Shown here piece after piece: positions 7,107-14,447 of a stretch of 20,880 nucleotides of DNA. Numbering within the stretch: the stretch's first letter is position 1; the number at the start of each line of letters is the position of its first letter. The stretch comes from Actinomycetota bacterium (GTDB lineage: Bacteria; Actinomycetota; Actinomycetes; S36-B12), in contig DMPC01000096.1 in NCBI GenBank assembly GCA_003456155.1, forward strand, positions 2,831 through 23,710, in the 5' to 3' direction. The notes under the pieces are model-generated. The model was not told the DNA's origin and made no database searches. It saw only the letters and a program-made list of their open reading frames with translations. The translations under genes were made by a program, and so were the position numbers.

Positions 7107-7112
7107 TACGGT
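7107..7112 (+). promoter_or_regulatory. Possible -10 box (TACGGT) for the gene at 7119, leaderless
   Basis: TACGGT followed by exactly six bases and the GTG start at 7119; there is no purine-rich ribosome-binding site. It is only 24 bases from the divergent mutY box, so the two promoters would interfere. Confidence 0.45.
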
Positions 7113-7118
7113 GGTCCC

Positions 7119-7811
7119 GTGAGCACGTTCATGCACCCCAACGGCCCCGAGCCGGCCTCGGTCTACTGGGTGCGGCGGGCGGCGATCCTGGTGGTGCTCC
7201 TCACGGTCGTGGTCGGTGCCTGGTGGCTGCTCGGCGCCCTCTCGGGATCCGGTGCAGATCCCGCTGCAGACTCCACGGGCACGGGGACCGAGGTGGTCGT
7301 GGACGACACCGCTGGCGTGGACTCGGGCGGCGTGGATTCGAGTGGCACGGAGTCGGGCGGCGTGGATTCCGGCGGCACGGCGACCTCTGCCGTGACGACG
7401 CCCGCCGAGCCGTTGGCCTGCGCCGACTCGGTCATCGCGGTGGCGGCGACCACGGATGCGTCGACCTATCGGGTCGGTGAGAAGCCGCGGCTGATGCTGT
7501 CCATCACGAACACCGGAGAGGTGGCCTGCACGCGCGATGTGGGCCCGAAGGCCAATGAGCTCGAGATCACCTCGGGCGGCTACCACGTGTGGTCGAGCGA
7601 CGACTGCAACGCGAGCGACAAGACCAAGGTGACGCTCCTCGAGTCGGGGCAGACGGTCGCCTCGACCATCACGTGGAGCGGTCGCCTGACGCAGAAGGGC
7701 TGTCCGGGAGGCGAGGGGGCCAAGGCGAAGGCCGGCCGCTATGACGTCGAGGGTCGCAACGGCAAGGTCCGCAGCGAGCAGACGCCGTTCGGGCTCAGCA
7801 ACAAGAACTGA
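7119..7811 (+). CDS. Membrane-anchored protein with extracellular beta domain (Rv3587c-like by position)
   Basis: This 230-residue protein has a short cytosolic start (containing MHPNGPEPASVYWVRR), one transmembrane helix at about residues 21-40, a Gly/Ser/Thr/Asp-rich linker (about 43-90) with a pentapeptide repeat, and a folded domain (about 95-225). The domain has four cysteines and a beta-sandwich look (YRVGEKPRLMLSITNTGEVACTRDVG). It should lie outside the membrane. The open frame extends far upstream through hsp20 and mutY antisense, but that is a high-GC artefact. I chose the GTG at 7119; the ATG at 7131 is the alternative. In M. tuberculosis Rv3587c occupies a similar place near disA/radA and mutY. 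Function unknown. Confidence 0.75.
   Translation: MSTFMHPNGPEPASVYWVRRAAILVVLLTVVVGAWWLLGALSGSGADPAADSTGTGTEVVVDDTAGVDSGGVDSSGTESGGVDSGGTATSAVTTPAEPLACADSVIAVAATTDASTYRVGEKPRLMLSITNTGEVACTRDVGPKANELEITSGGYHVWSSDDCNASDKTKVTLLESGQTVASTITWSGRLTQKGCPGGEGAKAKAGRYDVEGRNGKVRSEQTPFGLSNKN
7314..7388 (+). repeat. 15-bp in-frame tandem repeat coding a pentapeptide linker
   Basis: Five consecutive 15-base units encode GVDSG, GVDSS, GTESG, GVDSG and the diverged GTATS. They form part of the flexible linker between the membrane helix and the outer domain, and the copy number may vary between strains. Confidence 0.8.
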
Positions 7812-7818
7812 CGGTCAG
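7808..7818. other. 11-bp palindrome spanning two convergent stop codons
   Basis: CTGAC-G-GTCAG contains the TGA of the membrane-protein gene and the reverse-strand TGA of disA. The two genes have only three bases between them, leaving no room for a conventional terminator. The element is too short to be a terminator itself. Confidence 0.5.
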
Positions 7819-8897
7819 CCGAACCGCTCAAGGATGCTGGCCTCGGCCAGGCGCGAGAGTCCGTTGCGCACGGAGCGAGCCCGGGTCTCGCCGACACCCT
7901 CGACGCGCTGGAGATCCTCGGTGCTGGCGGCCAGCAGTCGGGGGAGCGTGCCGAAGTGGCCGACGATCCGGTCCGTGATGACCTCGGGCAGCCGAGGGAT
8001 CCTCGTGACGAGGCGGAATCCCCGTGGCGTCACCGGTGCCTCGAGAGCCTCCGGTGTATCGGGGTAGCCGAGCGCTCCGGCGATGGTCGTCAGGTCGACG
8101 AGATCCGGCCGAGCCTCGAGGGACTCCAGCGCCCGATCCACCCCGCGCTTCTTTCGGTACAGGGTCGGGGTGAGGTAGTCGCGAACGAGGAGCCGGCGCG
8201 ACGTGTCGACGCCCTGGATGAGCTCGTGCACCTGCAGGGCCAGGAGACGACCCTCGGAGCCGAGCATGAGCAACTGGGCGTCCACCTCCACGCGGATGCG
8301 GCGGACCATCTCGTGGCGCTGGGTGACCACGCAGACATCGCGAAGCGTCGCAGCATCCTCGATCTCGAGGGAGGAGAGCGCGGCGTCGACCTCGTCCAGG
8401 CGCTCCCGATAGCCCTCCAGCGTCGCCACCGCCTGGCTGGCCCGCGCCATGACCCGGGCAGACTCCTCGAGCAGGTGGTGCCGACCGCCGACGTAGACGG
8501 CGATCGTGTTCATCGACTTGCTGACGCTGATGACCGGGTGCGAGGTCTGCCGGGAGACCCGGTCTGCCGTGCGGTGCCGGGTGCCGGTCTCGTCCGTGGG
8601 CAGGGAGGGATCGGGCACGAGCTGCACCCCGGCCCGCACGATCGCGTTCCGGTCCGGATCGATGACGATCGCGCCGTCCATCTTGGAGAGTTCCCGCAGG
8701 CGTGTCGCGGAGAACGGAACGTCCAGGACGAAGCCGCCGTTGACGATCTGCTCGACGGATCGGTCCCAGCCGATGACGATCAGGCCGCCGGTGCGGCCTT
8801 GGAGGATGCGCTCGAGGCCGTCGCGCAGGGGAGTGCCGGGCGCGACCAGGGCGAGTGCAGCCTGCAGTCGTGCCTCGGCGGTGGGCTCGGCAGTCAT
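7815..8897 (-). CDS. disA: DNA integrity scanning diadenylate cyclase DisA
   Basis: This 360-residue enzyme makes cyclic di-AMP from two ATP. The N-terminal DAC domain (about 1-140) has both catalytic motifs: DGA at residues 74-76 within KMDGAIVID, and RHR at 107-109 within TGTRHRTA. A helical middle region (about 145-290) forms the octamer spine. The C-terminus (about 300-350) has a helix-hairpin-helix DNA-binding domain with VEGVGETRARSVRNGL. The family scans DNA and stops synthesis at branched structures; in actinobacteria RadA can bind and modulate it. I chose the ATG at 8897 because upstream codons overlap radA, whose stop is 13 bases away. The stop lies three bases from that of the convergent gene at 7119-7811. 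Confidence 0.97.
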   Translation of the reverse strand: MTAEPTAEARLQAALALVAPGTPLRDGLERILQGRTGGLIVIGWDRSVEQIVNGGFVLDVPFSATRLRELSKMDGAIVIDPDRNAIVRAGVQLVPDPSLPTDETGTRHRTADRVSRQTSHPVISVSKSMNTIAVYVGGRHHLLEESARVMARASQAVATLEGYRERLDEVDAALSSLEIEDAATLRDVCVVTQRHEMVRRIRVEVDAQLLMLGSEGRLLALQVHELIQGVDTSRRLLVRDYLTPTLYRKKRGVDRALESLEARPDLVDLTTIAGALGYPDTPEALEAPVTPRGFRLVTRIPRLPEVITDRIVGHFGTLPRLLAASTEDLQRVEGVGETRARSVRNGLSRLAEASILERFG

Positions 8898-8910
8898 GGT
8901 GTCTCCGGCG

Positions 8911-10311
8911 TCAGCGGGGAAGGGCCGACGTTCCCGGATCACTGGCACGGGCCAGCCGTGAGGCGACCCGGATCGCGTCGTGAAGCGATCCCACCTCATG
9001 CAGGTGCATTCCGGCAGGCGGCGCGCCGGAGCCGCGGGATCTGCTCGGGACGATCGCGTCGGTGAAACCCAGCCGGCCGGCCTCGGCCAGCCGGCGCGTC
9101 AGGGAGGTCACGGGTCGGACGTCACCGGCGAGGCCGACCTCGCCGAAGGCGAGCAGGCCCGTGGGCAGGGCGAGGTCGGATGCACTGCTGGCGATCGCCA
9201 GCGCGAGCGCCAGATCGGTGGCGGGCTCGGCGAGGCGCACCCCGCCGACGGTGGCGGCGAAGCAGTCCTGCTGGGACAGCCGCACGCCTGCGCGACGCTC
9301 CAGGACTCCCAGCATCATGGCTACACGTGCGGAGTCCAGGCCGGAGGTCACCCGGCGCGGCTGGGGCGTGGCGGTCGGGGCGATCAGCGCCTGCACCTCG
9401 GCCAGCAGAGGTCGACGGCCCTCCATCGTGACCGTGACGCACGTGCCCGGTGCCGGGTTCTCACGATCGCCCAGGAAGAGCCCGCTGGGATCGGAGAGCC
9501 CGACGATCCCGTCGTCCACGAGTTCGAAGCAGCCGATCTCGTCGGCGGCACCGAATCGGTTCTTTACCGCGCGGACGAGGCGAAGCGGGCCGTGCCGGTC
9601 ACCTTCGAAGTGGAGGACGACATCGACGAGGTGCTCGAGCGTGCGCGGCCCGGCGACGGCACCGTCCTTCGTGACATGGCCGACGACGATCACGATGATC
9701 CCGCGCGTCTTGGCGACCGCGATCAACGAGGCAGCCACCTCCTTCACCTGGGTGACGCCTCCGGCGGCGCCGTCCACCTCGGTGCTCGACACGGTCTGGA
9801 CGGAGTCGACGACGACGAGGGTCGGCTCGACCGCGTCGATGTGGCCGAGGATGCTCCCGAGGTCGGTGTCGGCGGCGAGGAACAGCGCATCTGCCACGGC
9901 GCCGATCCGCTCCGCCCTCAGTCGGACCTGCGCGGCCGACTCCTCTCCCGTCGCGTAGAGCACGCGGCGTCCGGTGCGAGCCCAGGTGGCCGCGGTCTCC
10001 AGGAGCAGAGTCGACTTGCCCACGCCGGGCTCGCCCGCGAGGAGGAGCACGGCTCCGGCGACGAGTCCGCCGCCGAGGACACGGTCGAGCTCCTCGATGC
10101 CGGTCGGCACTGCCCGCGCCGCGGCGACGTCGACCGAACCGATCGGCACCGCGGGTGTCGTGGCCGTGTGGACGGCCGTCGTGCGGGCTCGCACGGCACC
10201 GGACTCCTCGACGGTGCCCCAGGCCTGGCACTCTCCGCAGCGGCCGACCCACTTCGTGGTCGTCCAGCCGCACTCGGTGCAGCGGAAGGGGGAGACCGTC
10301 GTCTTGGCCAT
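8911..10311 (-). CDS. radA: DNA repair protein RadA (Sms)
   Basis: This 466-residue RecA-like ATPase promotes branch migration in recombination. The N-terminal zinc finger has Cys11, Cys14, Cys25 and Cys28. Walker A is GEPGVGKST (93-101), Walker B lies around VVVDS (Asp169), and the RadA-specific KNRFG motif is at 250-254. The C-terminal Lon-protease-like domain (about 290-450) is present with LALALAIASSASD and EVGLAGDVRPV. I chose the ATG at 10311, which begins MAKTTVSPFRCTECG as in homologues; the 30 upstream residues overlap the preceding gene. It starts eight bases after that gene's stop and ends 13 bases before disA. This is the usual radA-disA pair and is consistent with linked recombination and c-di-AMP control. 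Confidence 0.97.
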   Translation of the reverse strand: MAKTTVSPFRCTECGWTTTKWVGRCGECQAWGTVEESGAVRARTTAVHTATTPAVPIGSVDVAAARAVPTGIEELDRVLGGGLVAGAVLLLAGEPGVGKSTLLLETAATWARTGRRVLYATGEESAAQVRLRAERIGAVADALFLAADTDLGSILGHIDAVEPTLVVVDSVQTVSSTEVDGAAGGVTQVKEVAASLIAVAKTRGIIVIVVGHVTKDGAVAGPRTLEHLVDVVLHFEGDRHGPLRLVRAVKNRFGAADEIGCFELVDDGIVGLSDPSGLFLGDRENPAPGTCVTVTMEGRRPLLAEVQALIAPTATPQPRRVTSGLDSARVAMMLGVLERRAGVRLSQQDCFAATVGGVRLAEPATDLALALAIASSASDLALPTGLLAFGEVGLAGDVRPVTSLTRRLAEAGRLGFTDAIVPSRSRGSGAPPAGMHLHEVGSLHDAIRVASRLARASDPGTSALPR

Positions 10312-10319
10312 GGCTGCGA

Positions 10320-11081
10320 TCAGGGGGTCGGGTCGGCGGGGTGCGGAGACAGGCCGAGGGGGGAGCGGCCCTGCTCGAGGAGCACGAGGCGCGCGCGGCA
10401 CAGGCGCGCGAGCTCCTCGTACGCGGGCTCGCCGATCAGCGCGACGATCTCATCGCGCCCGGACTCGAACACCGCGGTCTCACCCACATGGGCATCGGTG
10501 TTGGACGAGCAGTACCAGGGGAAGTCGTGACCACCGGCCCCCCAGTCCTGGCGCGTGTACTCGCCGACGACGACGACGAGCAACTCCGTGCCGTCCTCGA
10601 CCTTGCGCTTCTCGTAGGAGCGCCGGATCGGCAGCTGCCAGCACACCTCGGGCTTGGTCTCGAGGAAGGAGACGCCCTCGGCGGCAGCCAGGTGATGCAG
10701 TGCGCAGCCGTAGCCCCCGGGGAAGTCCGCATCGTTGTGGAAGATGCAGGCGCCCTTGACGACACGGGTCTTGATCGCGCCGTCCTCCTTCTCCGTCCAC
10801 CCCTTGCGGTGCCCGGTGCGGTAGCGCTGCCAGAGCTCCGGCGTCAGCCGCTCGACCCAGGACGTGACGCGCTTGCGGTCGTCCTTGTCGGCGAAATGCG
10901 CCCCATGCACGCAGCAGCCGGCGTCGGGACGTCGCGCATCGATGCCCTGGCAGCCCCGACCGAAGATGCAGGTCCAGCGGGACGTGAGCCACGTGAGGTC
11001 GGCCTTGATCACCTGCCGAGGGTCGGCGGGATCGATGAACTCGACCCACTGACGGGGAAAGCCGATGAGCACCTCAGGCAT
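10320..11081 (-). CDS. Conserved actinobacterial cysteine-rich protein (Rv0495c-like)
   Basis: This 253-residue cytosolic protein has no assigned function. It is rich in conserved-looking cysteines: Cys38, Cys44, the pair Cys56-Cys57 (in AGCCVHGAHF), Cys112 (ACIFHND), Cys126 (YGCALHHLA), Cys147 (VCWQLPI) and Cys181. Clustering with His/Asp resembles the YkgJ/DUF3109-type metal-binding families, so a bound metal or Fe-S cluster is plausible but not shown. It is divergent from ppx across 88 bases, the same arrangement as Rv0495c/Rv0496 in M. tuberculosis. The ATG at 11081 has no ribosome-binding site and is preceded by TAGGGT at six bases, indicating a leaderless message. The downstream radA starts eight bases after the stop, so all three genes may form one unit. 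Confidence 0.85.
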   Translation of the reverse strand: MPEVLIGFPRQWVEFIDPADPRQVIKADLTWLTSRWTCIFGRGCQGIDARRPDAGCCVHGAHFADKDDRKRVTSWVERLTPELWQRYRTGHRKGWTEKEDGAIKTRVVKGACIFHNDADFPGGYGCALHHLAAAEGVSFLETKPEVCWQLPIRRSYEKRKVEDGTELLVVVVGEYTRQDWGAGGHDFPWYCSSNTDAHVGETAVFESGRDEIVALIGEPAYEELARLCRARLVLLEQGRSPLGLSPHPADPTP

Positions 11082-11087
11082 GACGTC

Positions 11088-11093
11088 ACCCTA
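11088..11093 (-). promoter_or_regulatory. -10 box (TAGGGT) for the Rv0495c-like gene, leaderless
   Basis: On the minus strand TAGGGT is followed by GACGTC and then the ATG at 11081. The six-base gap places transcription start at or next to the start codon, and no Shine-Dalgarno sequence exists. Confidence 0.6.
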
Positions 11094-11157
11094 CGTGCTC
11101 GGGGTGACGTCGGGATGAACGGCCGATCCGGTGCTGCGAAGGCCCCGGGTCGGGCGT

Positions 11158-11163
11158 TAGTTT
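11158..11163 (+). promoter_or_regulatory. -10 box (TAGTTT) for ppx, leaderless
   Basis: TAGTTT, then CCTCCC (six bases, pyrimidine only and thus unable to act as a ribosome-binding site), then the GTG at 11170. Confidence 0.55.
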
Positions 11164-11169
11164 CCTCCC

Positions 11170-12099
11170 GTGAGACTCGGCGTGCTCGACCTCGGCTCGA
11201 ACACCGTGCATCTGCTCCTGGTGGACGCCCACCATGGTGCTGCCCCGGTTCCCGCATCCAAGCTCAAGATGCCGCTCCGCATCTCTGAGCACCTCACTGA
11301 TGACGGGTGCATCGATGATGCCGCCGTCCAGCAGTTGATCGCGTTCATCATCCGCGGCCAGGAGCTCGCCGAGGACCTCGGGGCGACCGAGATCATGGCC
11401 TTCGCGACCTCCGCCATCCGAGGCGCCCGCAACGGCGAGCAGGTGCTCGACCAGGTGCGGCGTGACACCGGGCTCGACGTCGCGGTGCTCTCCGGTGAGG
11501 ATGAGGCCCGCATGACCTTCCTCGCCGTGCGGCGCTGGTTCGGCTGGTCCAGTGGGCGCATCCTCGCCCTCGACATCGGCGGTGGCTCGCTGGAGCTCGC
11601 GTCCGGCACCGACGAGGAGCCGGACGCAGCTGTCTCACTTCCCCTCGGTGCTGGTCGGCTGACGCGCGACCTGCTGGTCGGCGACCCGCCGACACCGGAG
11701 TCGGTGCGGGAACTGCGGCGCCACGCCCGGGCCTCGATCGCTGAGGTCGTCGGCCGAATCCGCCGGGTCGGCGAGCCGCGCATGGCGGTCGCCTCGTCCA
11801 AGACGTTCAAGCAGCTGGCCCGCATCTGCGGAGCAGCCGCAGCGAGCGAGGGCATCCACACTCCGCGGGTGCTCACCGCCGTGGATCTGCGCGATGTCGT
11901 CCCTCGGCTGGCCGCGATGTCGACCCAGGAGCGGGCAGCGCTGCCGGGAGTGTCCGAGGGACGGTCGGCGCAGATGGTTGCCGGGGCGATCGTTGCCGAG
12001 GCCGCAATGGACCTGTTCGAGATCGAGGAGCTCGTGGTCTGCCCTTGGGCCCTGCGAGAGGGGATCATCCTCCAGCGGCTGGACGGAATGGCACCGTGA
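11170..12099 (+). CDS. ppx: Exopolyphosphatase / guanosine pentaphosphate phosphatase (Ppx/GppA)
   Basis: This 309-residue protein of the ASKHA (actin-like ATPase) superfamily either trims inorganic polyphosphate from its ends or converts pppGpp to ppGpp. Signatures are DLGSNTVHLLLVD (7-19, first phosphate loop), ATSAIRGARNGE (79-90), the acidic catalytic segment SGEDEAR (108-114) and DIGGGSLE (135-142, second phosphate loop). Its length fits the short actinobacterial Ppx1/Ppx2 class, lacking the C-terminal HD-like domain of E. coli enzymes. The start is GTG at 11170. Its stop overlaps the GTG of the P-type ATPase gene (GTGA), so the two are translationally coupled. Divergent from the Rv0495c-like gene. 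Confidence 0.93.
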   Translation: MRLGVLDLGSNTVHLLLVDAHHGAAPVPASKLKMPLRISEHLTDDGCIDDAAVQQLIAFIIRGQELAEDLGATEIMAFATSAIRGARNGEQVLDQVRRDTGLDVAVLSGEDEARMTFLAVRRWFGWSSGRILALDIGGGSLELASGTDEEPDAAVSLPLGAGRLTRDLLVGDPPTPESVRELRRHARASIAEVVGRIRRVGEPRMAVASSKTFKQLARICGAAAASEGIHTPRVLTAVDLRDVVPRLAAMSTQERAALPGVSEGRSAQMVAGAIVAEAAMDLFEIEELVVCPWALREGIILQRLDGMAP

Positions 12100-14447
12100 C
12101 CCGTGATGCGACGGATCCGGCCCTCGGCCTGACCGCGGCCGAGGTTGCGGAGCGCGTCGCTCGGGGGGAGGTCAACGCCGCCCCCGATGCCCGAAGCCGC
12201 AGCCTCAGCGACATCGTGAAGGCCAACACCTTCACCTGGTTCAACGGACTGATCGGCTCGCTGTGGGTGGTCATGCTCCTGGTCGCGCCGATCCAGGACT
12301 CGCTGTTCGGCTTCGTCATCGTCTTCAACACCGCGATCGGCATCGTGCAGGAGTACCGCGCGTCGCGAACGCTGGCCCAGCTCTCGGTGCTCGGCGAGGC
12401 GCGCCCGGTGGTGCGGCGCGACGGCGTCGATGCTCCCGTGGCGAAGGACGATGTCGTCCTCGACGACGTCATCGTCCTGACGACCGGTGACCAGCTCGTC
12501 GTCGACGGCGTGGTGCTCCACTCCGAGGGCCTGGAGATCGACGAGAGCCTGCTCACCGGCGAGGCGGACCCGGTCGACAAGGCACCGGATGACGAGGCGA
12601 TGTCTGGATCCTTCGTGGTGGCCGGGTCAGGGCTGTACCAGGCGACCCGCGTGGGGCGCGACTCCTTCGCGGGGCGACTGACGGAGCAGGCATCGAGCTT
12701 CCACCTCACCAATTCCGAGCTGCGCGACTCGATCGCCGGCTTCATCCGGGCGATCTCGTTCCTCCTCGTGCCCGTCGGGCTGCTCCTGCTGTGGTCCCAG
12801 CTCGTCCGAGCCGACCTGCCCTTCGACGAGGCGGTCCGGGGGACCATCGCCGGCATCGTCACGATGATCCCCGAGGGCCTGGTGCTCCTCACCTCGATCG
12901 CGATGGCGGTGTCGGTGGTCCGGCTGGCGCGCAAGAGGGTGCTGGTGCAGGACATGCCTGCCGTCGAGGTGCTCGCTCGTGTCGACACGATCTGTGTCGA
13001 CAAGACGGGCACGCTCACCGAGCCGGGCATGCGCGTGCAGGATCTCGAGCCGATCGCAGGTGCGTCGATCGACATGGTCATCGCCGTGCTCGGAGCGCTC
13101 GGCGCGAGTGAGGCCAACCCCAATCCCACGCTCGAGGCGATCGCCGACGCCTATCCCGATCCGGGCTGGACCGTGGTCGCGTCGACGCCGTTCTCCAGTG
13201 CCCGCAAGTGGTCGGCTGCGGATCTCGGCGAGCATGGCGCGTGGGTCCTCGGGGCTCCGGAGATCGTGGGCGCCGGGGCATCGGCCGAGGTTCAGACCCG
13301 CGCGGACGAGCGGGCGGCCGGGGGAGCGAGGGTCGTCCTCCTCGCGCAGGCCGACCGGATGCCGTCATCCGATGACGTCCTGGTCGGGCTGGTGCCGAGG
13401 GCCCTCGTGGTCATCAGCCAACAGCTGCGCCCGGACGCAGCGGAGACCGTGGCCTACTTCCTCGAGCAGGGGGTCACCGTCAAGGTCATCTCGGGCGACA
13501 ACGCCGCCACCGTCGGGGCCATCGCAGCCCAGGCCGGCGTCCCGGGCGCGGATCGGGCCGTTGATGCGCGCACGCTCCCGGACGATCCTCAGGCGCTCGC
13601 CGGCCCCGTCGACGAGGCGAATGTCTTCGGCCGCGTCACCCCGCTGCAGAAGCAGCAGATGGTGGAGGCGCTGCACCTGCGGGACTCCACCGTCGCCATG
13701 ACCGGTGACGGCGTCAACGACGTGCTGGCCCTGAAGAAGGCGGATCTCGGCATCGCCATGGGCTCAGGATCGGGAGCGACCCGGGCCGTCGCCCAGCTCG
13801 TGCTCCTCGACGACAAGTGGTCGGTGATGCCGAGTGTGGTCGCCGAAGGCCGCCGCGTGCTCGGCAACATCGAACGGGTCTCCGACGTGTTCCTCACCAA
13901 GACGTCCTACTCGGTCGTCTTCTCCGTGATGACCGGCCTCTTCGCCTTCGCCTTTCCCTTCCTGCCCCGTCACCTGACGCTCGTGAGTGCGCTGACCATC
14001 GGAATTCCCGGCTTCTTCCTCGCGCTGATGCCGAACACCGAGCGTTTCCGCCCGGGTTTCCTGCGACGAGTCCTGCTGTTCGCGGTGCCGTCAGGGATCA
14101 TCTGTGCTGCCTCCTCCCTGGTGAGCTACAGCGTTGCCCTCCGTGTCGGCGAGCCCCTCGTCAATGCCCAGGCGGCGGCGAGCGTCACGCTCTTCATCGT
14201 GGCGTCGAGTGTGCTCCTCATGTCCGCGCGACCGTTGAACGCGATCCGCATCGCGATCGTCGCCTCGATGGTGGCTGCCTTCCTCGCCGTGCTGCTCATC
14301 CCGTTCCTGTCGAACTTCTTCGCACTCTCCCTGGGTCCGGAGCGCTACTCCATCGTGGCGATCGTCTCCGGCCTGGTGGGAGCTGTCCTCGTGTGGGTCG
14401 TCGGTCTCTTCGTCGATCGCTGGCGACGTCCGCAGGCCGCCCGATGA
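12096..14447 (+). CDS. P-type cation-transporting ATPase, CtpE-like (probable Ca2+)
   Basis: This 783-residue membrane pump shows all core P-type motifs: the actuator TGE (154-156), the fourth-helix signature IPEGL (258-262, typical of P2/P3-like and CtpE ATPases rather than CPx heavy-metal pumps), the phosphorylated Asp302 in DKTGT, KWSAA in the nucleotide domain, and TGDGVND (536-542). About ten transmembrane segments are expected: two pairs before the P domain and six after about residue 600. There is no heavy-metal-binding N-terminal domain. The closest named relative by motif is mycobacterial CtpE, reported as a calcium transporter. The GTG at 12096 is chosen because of the GTGA overlap with ppx; its stop overlaps the next ATG (ATGA). 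In M. tuberculosis a different membrane gene (Rv0497) sits at this place. Confidence 0.88.
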   Translation: MTRDATDPALGLTAAEVAERVARGEVNAAPDARSRSLSDIVKANTFTWFNGLIGSLWVVMLLVAPIQDSLFGFVIVFNTAIGIVQEYRASRTLAQLSVLGEARPVVRRDGVDAPVAKDDVVLDDVIVLTTGDQLVVDGVVLHSEGLEIDESLLTGEADPVDKAPDDEAMSGSFVVAGSGLYQATRVGRDSFAGRLTEQASSFHLTNSELRDSIAGFIRAISFLLVPVGLLLLWSQLVRADLPFDEAVRGTIAGIVTMIPEGLVLLTSIAMAVSVVRLARKRVLVQDMPAVEVLARVDTICVDKTGTLTEPGMRVQDLEPIAGASIDMVIAVLGALGASEANPNPTLEAIADAYPDPGWTVVASTPFSSARKWSAADLGEHGAWVLGAPEIVGAGASAEVQTRADERAAGGARVVLLAQADRMPSSDDVLVGLVPRALVVISQQLRPDAAETVAYFLEQGVTVKVISGDNAATVGAIAAQAGVPGADRAVDARTLPDDPQALAGPVDEANVFGRVTPLQKQQMVEALHLRDSTVAMTGDGVNDVLALKKADLGIAMGSGSGATRAVAQLVLLDDKWSVMPSVVAEGRRVLGNIERVSDVFLTKTSYSVVFSVMTGLFAFAFPFLPRHLTLVSALTIGIPGFFLALMPNTERFRPGFLRRVLLFAVPSGIICAASSLVSYSVALRVGEPLVNAQAAASVTLFIVASSVLLMSARPLNAIRIAIVASMVAAFLAVLLIPFLSNFFALSLGPERYSIVAIVSGLVGAVLVWVVGLFVDRWRRPQAAR

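Noticed and set aside
5463..7118. Long plus-strand frame (continuing to 7811) antisense to hsp20 and mutY
   Set aside because: It lies opposite two confidently identified genes and its translation is low-complexity Gly/Arg/Pro-rich, as expected from GC-rich antisense frames. Only the part from the GTG at 7119 looks like a real protein.
8980..10530. 516-codon plus-strand open frame opposite radA and the Rv0495c-like gene
   Set aside because: No recognisable motif, composition typical of a shadow frame, and the opposite strand carries complete RadA motifs.
12065..13129. 354-codon minus-strand open frame inside the P-type ATPase gene
   Set aside because: Ser/Thr/Arg-rich shadow of the ATPase codons with no domain signature or ribosome-binding site.
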